Origin: Weissella ceti
GTDB taxonomy: Bacteria > Bacillota > Bacilli > Lactobacillales > Lactobacillaceae
Reading direction: 5' to 3'
Length of the DNA: 64,000 bases
Assembly (NCBI RefSeq): GCF_018394055.1
Contig: NZ_CP074441.1
Span: 1,302,001 to 1,366,000 of the forward strand
The first letter of the stretch is position 1. Each line of letters begins with the position of its first letter. The notes under the pieces were generated by a model. That model had not been told where the DNA came from. It searched no databases and saw only the letters and a program-made list of their open reading frames with translations. Of the stretch, positions 47,383 through 59,571 are shown piece by piece. The position numbers were made by a program, and so were the translations under genes.

Positions 47383-48603
47383 TTAATTAAAAATAGCACG
47401 CCATGTACGAACAAACCAATTGGCTTCATCAGTCTTTTCAGTTGCTTGTACAGCTACTGATCCAACTTCCGGCAAAAAGAAATCTGGCTTTCCAGCAAAA
47501 TCCCATGTTGCTGTTCCAATCTTTTGTCCAGCCTTAAATGGGGCTTCTCCGTTCAACTTTACATCAGTAAAACTTGGCTTTTCTTCGTTCTTTCCTAGCA
47601 GGTACTTGTGTTCGTCAGCTAAATCAACCTTCACAATGCCAATATTTGCTGTCTTTTCTTTCACTTCACCTAGTGACATTCCCTTCGGTGCTATTTCTGC
47701 GACCAATGCTTCACTTGCTTGGTTCCACATATTCTTAGATGAAACAAACAATTCAGTTTCGCTATCTGCAGGCTTCGCATTCAAAAGTACAGACAGAACT
47801 GGCACACCATGAATCTTCGTCTTCGCAACTAAATTTTTACCATATTCCAAAATGGTTCCAGTCTTCATCCCCTCAACATCGTAATCTGGGTCTTCCAACA
47901 ACTTATTTGTATTTTCCAACGTTACACTGCCGCCTTTCCCATCAGGGAATGGTGCGGTAACTGTTCCATTGAATGTCAAAACGTGTGGATGATCTTGCAG
48001 TAGACGACCTGCAATAATAGCTACTTCACGAGCTGACAAACGGTTCATTTCATCTTCATGATATGTATCTGTTTGGAATGGTCCTAGCGCGCCAACTGGC
48101 AAACCACTGGCAGATGACCAGTTCGCGTTTGGAATTCCCCAACTAGCTAATTTTTCATTAGCCATTTGGTTAAACTTTTCTTGATCCCCAGCAATCAAAT
48201 CAGCCAAGACTAGTGACGCACTGTTACTTGATGGAATCAACGTTGCATTCATCAAATCATGCAGTGTGTATTCCCCTTCCGAATACAAAGGTACCGTCGC
48301 AACGGACAAGTCATGACTGTATTCTACGAACTTAGGCTTGATCTTAATCTTTTGGTCCCATGACAATTTACCATCTGCTACGGCTTCTTCAATAAAGTAA
48401 GCCACTACTAGCTTAGAAACTGATCCTAGCGGTAGACGTTCGTTGCTGTTCTTGTCAGCAAGCACACGACCAGTATTCAAATCAATCAACAACGCCGCAC
48501 TACTCTTCGTTTCTGGCTTAAACACAGCCGCTGACGCTGACATTGGCGCAAGGACTAATCCCAAAGCAAACAATGTCATCATCATTTTCTTAAATCGCTT
48601 CAT
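47383..48603 (-). CDS. dacA: D-alanyl-D-alanine carboxypeptidase, DacA/PBP5 family
   Basis: A 406-residue secreted low-molecular-weight penicillin-binding protein. Signal peptide at about 1-26 (MMMTLFALGLVLAPMSASA). The active-site SxxK is in PLGSVSKLV, SxN in PSSNSAS and KTG in VEGMKTGTI. A C-terminal beta domain and an amphipathic tail (TDEANWFVRTWRAIFN) anchor it to the membrane. The ATG at 48603 has GGAG six bases upstream; four codons earlier is another ATG. A TATAAT lies at 48642-48637. Confidence 0.95.
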   Translation of the reverse strand: MKRFKKMMMTLFALGLVLAPMSASAAVFKPETKSSAALLIDLNTGRVLADKNSNERLPLGSVSKLVVAYFIEEAVADGKLSWDQKIKIKPKFVEYSHDLSVATVPLYSEGEYTLHDLMNATLIPSSNSASLVLADLIAGDQEKFNQMANEKLASWGIPNANWSSASGLPVGALGPFQTDTYHEDEMNRLSAREVAIIAGRLLQDHPHVLTFNGTVTAPFPDGKGGSVTLENTNKLLEDPDYDVEGMKTGTILEYGKNLVAKTKIHGVPVLSVLLNAKPADSETELFVSSKNMWNQASEALVAEIAPKGMSLGEVKEKTANIGIVKVDLADEHKYLLGKNEEKPSFTDVKLNGEAPFKAGQKIGTATWDFAGKPDFFLPEVGSVAVQATEKTDEANWFVRTWRAIFN

Positions 48604-48710
48604 ATTGTTCTCCATTCGAAAAATCTATCATTAAACATTATACGCTGTTGTTAGGTGTTAATCGACTATGAATACAACTTCATCTGTTGTTTTCTTTTTT
48701 GTAAGCACAA

Positions 48711-48750
48711 TAAAACCCTGAGATATCTTAGTGAATACCTCAGGGTTTTA
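48711..48750 (-). terminator. Terminator of the ATP synthase operon
   Basis: A long stem based on AAAACCCTGAG and CTCAGGGTTTT with an A/T-rich loop, followed by TATT on the minus strand, directly after atpC. Confidence 0.92.
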
Positions 48751-48757
48751 TGTTTAA

Positions 48758-49177
48758 TTATTTACCAGTTGCGGCATGAATACGATTCACGGCACGACGC
48801 AAAGCTGCTTCGGCACGTTCTGATTCACGCTTGCTGTGTGCTTCACGCAAATGACGTTCGGCACGTTCACGAGCTGCGTTCGCACGAGCAACGTCAATCG
48901 TCTCCGCACGTTCCGCTGCATCCGCAACAATAGTTAATAGATTATTTGAAAATTCCGCAAAACCACCATTGACCGCAATCAACTTTTCAAATCCTTCAGC
49001 CTTGTTTTCGATCTTAACTTCACTGATCGTCAACGCTGAAATAAATGGTGTGTGGTTTGCCATGACACCCGTTTCACCACTAACTGTGTGTAAAACGACC
49101 ATCGTCGCATCTGCGTAAGTAAAGACATCGCCATCAGGCGTTACGACATCAACCGCAAAGGTGTGCTTTTCTAACAT
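48758..49177 (-). CDS. atpC: ATP synthase epsilon subunit
   Basis: A 139-residue subunit of the F1 central stalk. The N-terminal beta barrel (FAVDVVTPDGDVFTYADATMV... GVMANHTPFISAL) and the C-terminal helical hairpin rich in Arg, Ala and Glu (residues about 88-138) are typical; the hairpin can block ATP hydrolysis. It is the last gene of atpBEFHAGDC, 17 bases after atpD. Confidence 0.97.
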   Translation of the reverse strand: MLEKHTFAVDVVTPDGDVFTYADATMVVLHTVSGETGVMANHTPFISALTISEVKIENKAEGFEKLIAVNGGFAEFSNNLLTIVADAAERAETIDVARANAARERAERHLREAHSKRESERAEAALRRAVNRIHAATGK

Positions 49178-49194
49178 CGGCGACCTCCTTTAGG

Positions 49195-50607
<1,413 letters not shown>

Positions 50608-50630
50608 CTATGTCTCATATGGAAGACGCG

Positions 50631-51515
50631 CTACTTTTCAAGCGCTGCCATTCCACCTGTAATTTCTGTAATTTCAGTCGTAATTGCACTCTGACGTGCA
50701 CGATTGAATTGTAGTTCCAACTTATCGATAACTTCCTTCGCATTATCTGAAGCCGCAGACATAGAGTTAACAGAGGCAGCGTGTTCAGCTGTCTTTGCAT
50801 CTAGGATTGCGCCATAGATGAGGCTTTGCGCATATTGTGGCAAAACCACGTTTAGAATTTGTTCCGGTGATGGTTCAAATTCATACTCAGGTTGGATACC
50901 AGATTCATCAGATTCTACTTCCATTCCTTCTGTGTTAACAGGTAGGAATTGGTTAATCGTGACTTCGTTAGAAACACGTGATACGAAGTGTTGGTAGGCA
51001 ACTTGCAACTCGTCAAAGACTTCGTTGTTGTACATCGCCGTAACCATCTTCACGATATCACGTACTTCATTAAAGACAGGCACATCAGGTACTTCACGGT
51101 ATTCATACGCCACATTAAAGCCACGCTTCTTGAAGAAATCAGCGCCGTTTCCACCAACTGCTAGAATAACAATTTGGTCACGGTCTAATTCACGGTCTTG
51201 CATGTCAGCCAAGACAGCCTTTAGCAAAGTAGAGTTATATCCACCAACTAAACCACGGTCTGACGTGATCACCAAGTACCCGACTTGCTTCACTTCACGC
51301 TTTTCTAATAGTGTGTCACCAACATTTGACAACTTAGCTTGCGCTAAATGCGCAACCACATTGTGTAGATGTTGGGCGTAGGTCTTATACCCTTGCCCTG
51401 AACGTTGAATTTTACCCAATTTTGCCGTTGAGACCATTTGCATGGCACTCGTAATTTGGCGGGTATTTTTCGTTGAGCTGATACGGTGTTGAATTTCTTG
51501 TAAAGAAGCTCCCAT
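50631..51515 (-). CDS. atpG: ATP synthase gamma subunit
   Basis: The 294-residue rotor shaft of F1. The N-terminal helix ([30 protein letters not shown]) and C-terminal helix ([42 protein letters not shown]) form the coiled coil; [13 protein letters not shown] is conserved. It sits between atpA and atpD. Confidence 0.98.
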   Translation of the reverse strand: MGASLQEIQHRISSTKNTRQITSAMQMVSTAKLGKIQRSGQGYKTYAQHLHNVVAHLAQAKLSNVGDTLLEKREVKQVGYLVITSDRGLVGGYNSTLLKAVLADMQDRELDRDQIVILAVGGNGADFFKKRGFNVAYEYREVPDVPVFNEVRDIVKMVTAMYNNEVFDELQVAYQHFVSRVSNEVTINQFLPVNTEGMEVESDESGIQPEYEFEPSPEQILNVVLPQYAQSLIYGAILDAKTAEHAASVNSMSAASDNAKEVIDKLELQFNRARQSAITTEITEITGGMAALEK

Positions 51516-51529
51516 TTCGCCCTCCTACT

Positions 51530-53080
<1,551 letters not shown>

Positions 53081-53083
53081 TTA

Positions 53084-53629
53084 TTAATCCACAATCAATT
53101 GGCGAACCTTTGCCAACTTAGCAGCAATTGATCCATCCATTGTGGTGTTATTTGCTTGTACAATGACGCCACCAATAATTGATGGGTCAATCTTTTCGAC
53201 TAAGACAATTTCGTTAGCGTTAAATTGTTCTTTTAACTTTAAAGTTAGACGCGCACGTTGTGCATCATCTAATGCAACCACAGTGGTTACTTCTGCTGTG
53301 ACACGTCCTTGATCTTCGTCTACCAATGCACGGTAGGCATCAACGATCAATGACAAGTCACCGATGCGCCCATTTTCAAATACCAATCCCAAGAAACGAG
53401 CACCTAGTGGTGTCATATCCGTTGAGATAGTTTTCATAACATCTGCCTTAACAGACGCTGGTACTTGTGGTGATTGCAACGCCGTTAGTAGTGCTTCATC
53501 AGTTGATAAAGCTGCAACACGGACTTGAAGTTCCTCTAAAGTAACACTATCTGCGTTATCCGCATGTGATAGCTCAAACAAAGCAACAGCATAGCTTTTT
53601 GCCGTCGTTACTTTATTGTTGCTTACCAT
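53084..53629 (-). CDS. atpH: ATP synthase delta subunit
   Basis: The 181-residue subunit that links the F1 head to the peripheral stalk. A helical N-terminal domain (SYAVALFELSHADN) and the C-terminal conserved motif VEKIDPSIIGGVIVQANNTTMDGSIAAKLAKVR (about 145-177) mark the family. It overlaps atpF by 17 bases, which suggests tight coupling. Confidence 0.97.
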   Translation of the reverse strand: MVSNNKVTTAKSYAVALFELSHADNADSVTLEELQVRVAALSTDEALLTALQSPQVPASVKADVMKTISTDMTPLGARFLGLVFENGRIGDLSLIVDAYRALVDEDQGRVTAEVTTVVALDDAQRARLTLKLKEQFNANEIVLVEKIDPSIIGGVIVQANNTTMDGSIAAKLAKVRQLIVD

Positions 53630-54146
53630 TTGCTTGCGCTCCTAACCCATCAATATACGCATCAATCAATGCTTTTTGTTCTTGAATATCAAGTTCCTTT
53701 TGCATCATTTTTTGCGCGATTGTGATAGAAAGTTCTGCGACATCATTCTTAGCAGCGTTCAAGGCTTCTTGACGATCTTGCGCGATTTGCGCCGCTGCTT
53801 GTGTTTGAACATCTTGTGCCTTAGTTTGTGCTTCAGCGACAATTTGTTCCATTTGTGCGGTTCCTGCTGCTTTGGCATCCGCGATGATACGGTTAGCATC
53901 ATTACGCGCAGCAACCAAGGCTGCTTGGCGTTCTTGTTGCAAAGCTTGCGCTTCAATTCGTGCCTCTTCCGCAGAATCCAAATCATGAGCAACACGCTTA
54001 GCACGTTCGTCCATCATTTGGGTAACTGGGCCCCAGGCAAATATCTTAACTAGTACCATCAAAACTGCAAATGCTACTAATAGATACAACATGTTCCCCA
54101 AAGCCAACCCATCACCAGTACCTAACAGGCTAAATTGATTCAACAT
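53613..54146 (-). CDS. atpF: ATP synthase b subunit
   Basis: A 177-residue peripheral stalk subunit of Fo. One membrane helix near residues 15-35 (LGNMLYLLVAFAVLMVLVKIF) is followed by a long charged, alanine- and glutamine-rich helix that dimerises. It lies between atpE and atpH, overlapping atpH. Confidence 0.97.
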   Translation of the reverse strand: MLNQFSLLGTGDGLALGNMLYLLVAFAVLMVLVKIFAWGPVTQMMDERAKRVAHDLDSAEEARIEAQALQQERQAALVAARNDANRIIADAKAAGTAQMEQIVAEAQTKAQDVQTQAAAQIAQDRQEALNAAKNDVAELSITIAQKMMQKELDIQEQKALIDAYIDGLGAQANGKQQ

Positions 54147-54169
54147 TTAGTTGGCCTCCATTGATTAAA

Positions 54170-54433
<264 letters not shown>

Positions 54434-55141
54434 TTATGCTTCCATCTTTTCAGCAACATATACGCTAGTAAGTGTTACAAAGACATACGCTTGAATTGCA
54501 CCAATAAACAATGAGAAGCCGACCCAAACAATGGTCATAAACATCCCTGGTACAAGTGTTAATAATCCTGCAGAACTGGCAAACTCCCAAAGCAATGCTA
54601 GTAGCATTTCTCCGGCGAAAATATTACCAAACAGACGCAATCCTAACGTCATAAAACTAGTAAACTGATCAATCAAATTAATTGGTAATAAAGCTGGGTA
54701 TGGACTTAGGTATACATTTTTGATGTATCCTTTGAAACCAAGCTTGTTTACACTCAAGAAATGAGCTAATCCGACTGAAATTAAAGCTAACGTAAAGGCA
54801 ACTAGCGGATCCGCTGTCGCACTCTTTAGATACGTTACACCGTCATATCCAACGTGTAAGAACAAACCAACTTGATTCGAAACAAACACGAACATGAACA
54901 ACATAAACGCATAGAACTTTAAATCGTTTCCTGTCTTATTTGGCAATGAACCTTCGACAATACCATTTGTAAATTCAATAACCATTTCAAGGGCATTTTG
55001 TTTCTTGGTTGGCTTCATTGTTATCTTATGTGATAACCAAAGTAAACCAAAGAAAATCACTGCCATTGCAAAGGTAATCGAAATCACGGCCGGCCAGTCA
55101 AAGATCAGTCCCGCAATACTAAATGATGCGGTCTCTTCCAC
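54434..55141 (-). CDS. atpB: ATP synthase a subunit, GTG start
   Basis: The 235-residue Fo stator subunit with about five membrane helices. The essential arginine is in LGLRLFGNIFAGEML (about 164-178) and the last helix includes AIQAYVFVTLTSVY. The start is GTG (55141) with AAGGAGG ahead. First gene of the operon; no atpI (uncI) gene precedes it. Confidence 0.97.
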   Translation of the reverse strand: MEETASFSIAGLIFDWPAVISITFAMAVIFFGLLWLSHKITMKPTKKQNALEMVIEFTNGIVEGSLPNKTGNDLKFYAFMLFMFVFVSNQVGLFLHVGYDGVTYLKSATADPLVAFTLALISVGLAHFLSVNKLGFKGYIKNVYLSPYPALLPINLIDQFTSFMTLGLRLFGNIFAGEMLLALLWEFASSAGLLTLVPGMFMTIVWVGFSLFIGAIQAYVFVTLTSVYVAEKMEA

Positions 55142-55203
55142 AGAACTTCACCTCCTTAATTTTTTAAATCAGCGAGCGCGCATGTAATCGGCGTGTTGTT
55201 CTC

Positions 55204-55247
55204 GGCTAATACCCCCTTATATTAGCCCCTTTCTTTCACAAATTCAA
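55204..55247 (-). promoter_or_regulatory. ATP synthase operon promoter with inverted repeat
   Basis: TTGAAT (55247-55242) and TAATAT (55224-55219) are 17 bases apart on the minus strand. A perfect 8-bp inverted repeat GGCTAATA-N8-TATTAGCC (55204-55227) covers the -10 and the probable start site, like an operator. The rest of the gap to uraA (55248-55420) is AT-rich, with a half-match to a cre site and no gene. Confidence 0.65.
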
Positions 55248-55420
55248 CTTTAAAAATTGCTATTTTTTCTTGTCACTTTAAAAAAGGCGATAAACAGGCG
55301 TTTTCAAGCGCATAAATTCACAAACTTTTTTTAAATCATTTTACAAAGAAGTCGCAAATTAGGCTGAAAATTCATGCCAAACCCCGTTATAACTTGCTTT
55401 CCAGCTATATTTTAAGAATT

Positions 55421-55452
55421 AAAAAAAGAGCTCACATTTTGTGAACTCTTTT
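55421..55452 (-). terminator. Terminator of uraA
   Basis: A stem of about 12 bp with one mismatch (AAAAGAGTTCAC with GTGAGCTCTTTT on the minus strand), then a T-run, 24 bases after the uraA stop. Confidence 0.93.
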
Positions 55453-55475
55453 CTCAACTTTTTAAAATCACTTAT

Positions 55476-56765
55476 TTAGTCAGCTAATTCTTTTTCAGAT
55501 ACTGATTGTTGTGGCAAAATCAAGTTTAGGACAATCGCCATAACTGTAGCAATCGCGACACCTGAGAATTGCACCACACCATCGCCAGTTCCTAGTTGTA
55601 GGTAGGCGTTTCCGATTCCGATAACCATAACTGGTGACGCAATCATCATGTTACGCTTGATATCAAAGTTAACCTTGTTATCAATCAAGATACGCAATCC
55701 TGATACCGCGATAACCCCAAACAACAAGAATGAAATTCCACCAGACACAGCGCCTGGAATTGTTTGAATCAATGCTGACAACTTTCCAACAAATGAGAAC
55801 CCGATGGCGAAGATTGCAGCCCCAATCAATACGTAGACTGAGTGAACCTTAGTGATCGCCATAACTCCGATGTTTTCACCGTATGATGTTACAGCTGGAC
55901 CACCAACAAGTCCGGCAAACATTGATGCCGCTCCGTCACCTGCAAGCGTACGTTGTAGTCCTGGATCACGGAAGTAATCGCGCTTAGTCAAATCATCAAG
56001 CACCATCAAGTGGCCCAAGTGTTCTGTCATTGTAACCAATGCCAACGGCGCCATAACGATAATGGCATTCCAGTAGAACTTAGGTTGGTAATCCAAGAAT
56101 GGAATATCAAAGTCAGGCAAAGCGAACCAAGCCGCATTCGCAACTGGTTGTAGATCAACCAAACCAAAGGCCAAGGCTGCGATGTACCCAACAACAATTC
56201 CAAGCAAGATTGGAATCAAACCTAGGAAACCACCTAGGAACATATTGAAGATAATTGCCGCAGCCAAGGTAATCATTGAAACTGTGAAGACACGCCAGTC
56301 ATATTGTCCATCCAACAAAGTTGCTGATGAAGCAGCTGCTCCTGACAATGACAATCCAATCACCAAGATGATTGGGCCCACAACAACAGGTGGTAGCAAC
56401 TTGTGGATCCAGTCAGTTCCAATCAAAGCAACCAAGATGGCCACAATCATGTAAACCAAACCAACTGAGATAACCCCGGCTGCAACTCCTGGATAACCAG
56501 TTGTTTGCATCAAAGCAATCATTGGAATGATGAAGGCAAAACTTGATCCCATGTACGCTGGAATCTTACCTTGTGTGATCCAAATATGTAATAGCGTTCC
56601 AACCCCTGAACTGAACAAAGCAATTCCTGGGTTCAAACCAACCAACAACGGTACCAAGACCGTTGAACCAAACATTGAAAATAGGTGTTGCAATGACAAA
56701 CCAACCCATTGGAATAGGCCTGGCTTCTCGTTAACATCCAAAACGACGTCGCGATGTTGTTCCAT
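55476..56765 (-). CDS. uraA: Uracil permease, NCS2 family
   Basis: A 429-residue proton-coupled uracil importer of the inner membrane, with about 14 hydrophobic segments. Typical family stretches are VPLLVGLNPGIALFSSGVGTLLH near the start, ALVTMTEHLGHLMVLDDLTKRD with the substrate-binding glutamate (about 240-260), and GGPAVTSYGENIGVMAITKV (about 292-311). Control by a PyrR attenuator in its leader (56803-56908) supports uracil as substrate. Works with upp at 57594. Confidence 0.97.
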   Translation of the reverse strand: MEQHRDVVLDVNEKPGLFQWVGLSLQHLFSMFGSTVLVPLLVGLNPGIALFSSGVGTLLHIWITQGKIPAYMGSSFAFIIPMIALMQTTGYPGVAAGVISVGLVYMIVAILVALIGTDWIHKLLPPVVVGPIILVIGLSLSGAAASSATLLDGQYDWRVFTVSMITLAAAIIFNMFLGGFLGLIPILLGIVVGYIAALAFGLVDLQPVANAAWFALPDFDIPFLDYQPKFYWNAIIVMAPLALVTMTEHLGHLMVLDDLTKRDYFRDPGLQRTLAGDGAASMFAGLVGGPAVTSYGENIGVMAITKVHSVYVLIGAAIFAIGFSFVGKLSALIQTIPGAVSGGISFLLFGVIAVSGLRILIDNKVNFDIKRNMMIASPVMVIGIGNAYLQLGTGDGVVQFSGVAIATVMAIVLNLILPQQSVSEKELAD

Positions 56766-56802
56766 GATAAATCTCCTTCATATAGGCGCGCATCTCTATC
56801 CT

Positions 56803-56843
56803 CAAAAAAAAGACTGATGCAGTATTTTGCATCAGTCTTTTAC
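56803..56843 (-). terminator. Attenuator terminator in the uraA leader
   Basis: A 14-bp perfect stem (AAAAGACTGATGCA with TGCATCAGTCTTTT), a 7-base loop and a run of eight T on the minus strand, between the PyrR-binding hairpin and the uraA start. Confidence 0.94.
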
Positions 56844-56888
56844 TTCAATAGCCCCACACTCAAAGTGCGCGGTATTAACGTTCAACTT

Positions 56889-56908
56889 TTCAATCTCTCG
56901 GGATTGAA
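56889..56908 (-). promoter_or_regulatory. PyrR-binding hairpin in the uraA leader
   Basis: The minus strand reads TTCAATCCCGAGAGATTGAA: a 7-bp stem around a loop that matches the PyrR binding consensus ARUCCNGNGAGRYU. When PyrR with UMP binds, the antiterminator is prevented and the terminator downstream forms. No pyrR gene is in the window. Confidence 0.9.
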
Positions 56909-56932
56909 TTAAAGATGCGTTTCGCTTGTTAA

Positions 56933-56961
56933 ATTATATCCCGATTGTTTTTACTAATCAA
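56933..56961 (-). promoter_or_regulatory. Promoter of uraA
   Basis: TTGATT (56961-56956) and a perfect TATAAT (56938-56933) are 17 bases apart on the minus strand. The start site near 56926 gives a leader of about 160 bases that carries the PyrR hairpin and the terminator. Confidence 0.92.
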
Positions 56962-56979
56962 GTAAAAGTTTAACGAGTT

Positions 56980-57390
56980 TTAAAACGCTATACTTTCAGG
57001 CGCTTCAACGAATGATTCAAGTAAAACAGACTTTACATGAACTTCCAAAATCGTTTCTTCTTCTGGATGCGGATGTCCAGATTTCCAACCAGCATTATCT
57101 GCAAACAAGTGCGCAATTGCTGAAAACGGCTTATCTGATACCTTGGCAACCGCTTGATTCGTTGAAACACGCTTACCACCAGCTCCTGGGAATGTTGAGA
57201 AAGCGACGTTTCCATTGCCTTCAATTTCACCAACCTTAGTAGATTCAGGCTTGGTTACAATGTAAAACACACCTGGCTCAGCTTCATCATAACCAAATCC
57301 GACAGTGCGCACTGATGGGTGGTTGTCTGCTACTGTTGCGAAACTCATCAATTGATGTGCTTCAGAAAGATACTCTACTAAATTTGCCAT
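56980..57390 (-). CDS. Pyridoxamine 5'-phosphate oxidase-like flavin protein
   Basis: A 136-residue split-barrel protein. LMSFATVADNHPSVRTVGFG (about 14-33), then VFYIVTKPESTKVGEIEGNGNVAFSTF fit the FMN-binding general-stress/PNPOx-like family. The start at 57390 (MANLVEYL) has GGGGGA upstream; the longer frame to 57450 lacks a site. A TG-A-TAGAAT extended -10 lies about 40 bases before it. It is a single gene between upp and uraA; its substrate is unknown. Confidence 0.82.
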   Translation of the reverse strand: MANLVEYLSEAHQLMSFATVADNHPSVRTVGFGYDEAEPGVFYIVTKPESTKVGEIEGNGNVAFSTFPGAGGKRVSTNQAVAKVSDKPFSAIAHLFADNAGWKSGHPHPEEETILEVHVKSVLLESFVEAPESIAF

Positions 57391-57559
57391 TGTAAAATCC
57401 CCCATTAACTTTGTATTTAATTGCATTCTATCACAATTAAACAAACCCATTTGTGCTCTAAATTTACTAAAACAATAATTGTCATTTAAAAGATACGCAA
57501 AATTCAGAACTAGCCCCTAATATAATGACTTTATTTAAATACCTTCGGTTTTAGGCCAT

Positions 57560-57588
57560 AAAAAAAGAACACCCTAAGGTGTTCTTTA
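57560..57588 (-). terminator. Terminator of the tdk-upp unit
   Basis: A 10-bp perfect stem (AAAGAACACC with GGTGTTCTTT), 4-base loop and T-run on the minus strand, just after upp. Confidence 0.94.
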
Positions 57589-57593
57589 ATTAA

Positions 57594-58223
57594 TTAGTGA
57601 GTTCCGTACAAACGGTCTCCAGCATCCCCTAGTCCAGGAACAATGTATCCAGCTTCGTTTAGACCATCGTCCAAACCAGCAGTATAAATGTCAACATCTG
57701 GGTGAGCCTTTTGCACAGCAGCGACACCTTCAGGTGCAGCAACAACTGTGATCAACTTGATCTTCTTTGCGCCACGCTTCTTCAAAGCATCAATCGCCAT
57801 GTCTGCTGATCCACCCGTTGCAAGCATTGGGTCAACCATCAAAACTTCACGTTGGTCGATGTCTTCTGGCAACTTCAAGAAGTATTCAACTGGTTCTAGT
57901 GTTTCTTCATCACGGTACATACCGATGTGCCCAATACGAGCAGCAGGGATAAGCTTCATGATTCCGTCCACCATACCAAGACCAGCACGCAAGATAGGCA
58001 CGATAGCCAACTTCTTACCTGCCAAAGTCTTTTGAATTGTCCAGGCAACTGGTGTTTCCACATCAATTTCAGTCATTGGTAGGTCACGAGTTACTTCGTA
58101 AGCCATCAATGAAGAAATTTCGTCAACTAGTTCACGGAATTCCTTTGTTCCAATTTCCTTATTACGGATAATTGTCAACTTGTGTTGAATTAGTGGATGT
58201 TCGAATACTGTTAATTTGCTCAT
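57594..58223 (-). CDS. upp: Uracil phosphoribosyltransferase
   Basis: Makes UMP from uracil and PRPP. The 209-residue enzyme has the PRPP motif [15 protein letters not shown] (about 129-143) and the uracil-binding [16 protein letters not shown] tail. It lies 27 bases after glyA, the usual lactobacillar position before the atp operon. It acts on uracil brought in by UraA. Confidence 0.98.
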   Translation of the reverse strand: MSKLTVFEHPLIQHKLTIIRNKEIGTKEFRELVDEISSLMAYEVTRDLPMTEIDVETPVAWTIQKTLAGKKLAIVPILRAGLGMVDGIMKLIPAARIGHIGMYRDEETLEPVEYFLKLPEDIDQREVLMVDPMLATGGSADMAIDALKKRGAKKIKLITVVAAPEGVAAVQKAHPDVDIYTAGLDDGLNEAGYIVPGLGDAGDRLYGTH

Positions 58224-58250
58224 AACGTAGCTCCTATCTAAATAATTAAT

Positions 58251-59501
58251 TTATTCGGCGTGCTCGATTTCACTTAATGGAAAACGATCCGTCAATTCAC
58301 GGACTTTCTTAGCAACCCCTTGCAGAATTTCTTCATCTTCTGGATGCGCCAACGCTTCCAAAACAAGTTCAGCAACTAATGCTGATTCTGCTTCTTTAAA
58401 GCCACGGGTTGTAATGGCTGGTGTTCCGATACGGATACCAGATGTCACGAATGGACTACGCGGTTCCTTTGGAATAGCTTCCTTGTTAGTTGTGATTTGC
58501 ACAGAATCCAACAAGTTTTGTGCTTCCTTACCAGTCAAACCAGTTGGTGTTAGGTCCAAGTTGAACAAATGGTTGTCTGTTCCACCTGAAATAACACGAA
58601 CAAGGTCTGATTGTTGGAAGACTTCAACCATCGCCTTAGCATTGGCCACAATTTGTTGACCGTATGCCTTGAATTCTGGTTGCATGTCTTCGTAGAATGC
58701 AACTGCCTTACCAGCAATCACATGTTCCAAAGGCCCACCTTGTGTACCAGGGAAGATGGCAGAGTTCAACTTCTTACCTAGTTCTTCCTTAGCCAAGATC
58801 ATTCCACCACGTGGTCCACGCAATGTCTTGTGTGTTGTCGTTGTAACAACGTCAGCGTATGGGATTGGTGATGGGTGTACACCGGCGGCGATTAGACCGG
58901 CGATGTGCGCCATATCAATCATCAAGTACGCATCAACTGAATCCGCAATTTCACGCAAACGCGCGAAATCAATGAAACGTGAGTATGCTGAGGCACCGGC
59001 CACGATCAACTTAGGCTTGAATTCATCAGCCAAAGCTTGAATTTGGTCATAGTCCAACAATTCTTCGTCGTTTAGACCGTAATCGTGGAAGTTGTAAAGC
59101 TTACCTGAAAAATTAACTGGTGAACCGTGAGTCAAGTGCCCCCCTGCGTTCAAATCCATTCCTAGTACATCATCCCCTGGTTGTAGCAAAGCTGCGTAAA
59201 CCGCTGCATTCGCCTGAGAACCTGAATGTGGTTGCACGTTCGCATATTCTGCACCAAACAATTCCTTGGCACGATCAATTGCTAATTGTTCAACTTGGTC
59301 AATGAATTCTGTCCCACCGTAGTAACGCTTGCCAGGGTACCCTTCCGCATACTTGTTCGTTAGGATACTTCCTTGTGCTGCGCGCACACCAGCAGATGCA
59401 ATGTTTTCTGACGCGATCAACTCAATGTTGCGTTCTTGGCGAACGGCTTCGCGGTCAATTGCTTGCCATAGTTCTGGATCATATTCTCGATAATTTGTCA
59501 T
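58251..59501 (-). CDS. glyA: Serine hydroxymethyltransferase
   Basis: Converts serine and tetrahydrofolate to glycine and methylene-THF. The 416-residue PLP enzyme has the lysine in [14 protein letters not shown] (about 223-236), the substrate region [13 protein letters not shown] (about 52-64), and [11 protein letters not shown]. It lies 70 bases after the sua5 gene and before upp. Its one-carbon product feeds thymidylate and purine synthesis. Confidence 0.98.
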   Translation of the reverse strand: MTNYREYDPELWQAIDREAVRQERNIELIASENIASAGVRAAQGSILTNKYAEGYPGKRYYGGTEFIDQVEQLAIDRAKELFGAEYANVQPHSGSQANAAVYAALLQPGDDVLGMDLNAGGHLTHGSPVNFSGKLYNFHDYGLNDEELLDYDQIQALADEFKPKLIVAGASAYSRFIDFARLREIADSVDAYLMIDMAHIAGLIAAGVHPSPIPYADVVTTTTHKTLRGPRGGMILAKEELGKKLNSAIFPGTQGGPLEHVIAGKAVAFYEDMQPEFKAYGQQIVANAKAMVEVFQQSDLVRVISGGTDNHLFNLDLTPTGLTGKEAQNLLDSVQITTNKEAIPKEPRSPFVTSGIRIGTPAITTRGFKEAESALVAELVLEALAHPEDEEILQGVAKKVRELTDRFPLSEIEHAE

Positions 59502-59571
59502 AGTGGTACACCTCCGTGAAATTTTATATCATACCCACTGTATAAGCTTACTCAATTGTACTCACGTGAGA

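Noticed and set aside
55285-55310. CRE site (catabolite control) upstream of atpB
   Set aside because: Only the left half TTGAAAACG matches; the right half lacks the CA of the consensus.
55300-55345. Rex operator near the ATP synthase promoter
   Set aside because: TTGTGAATTTA matches only one half of the palindrome.
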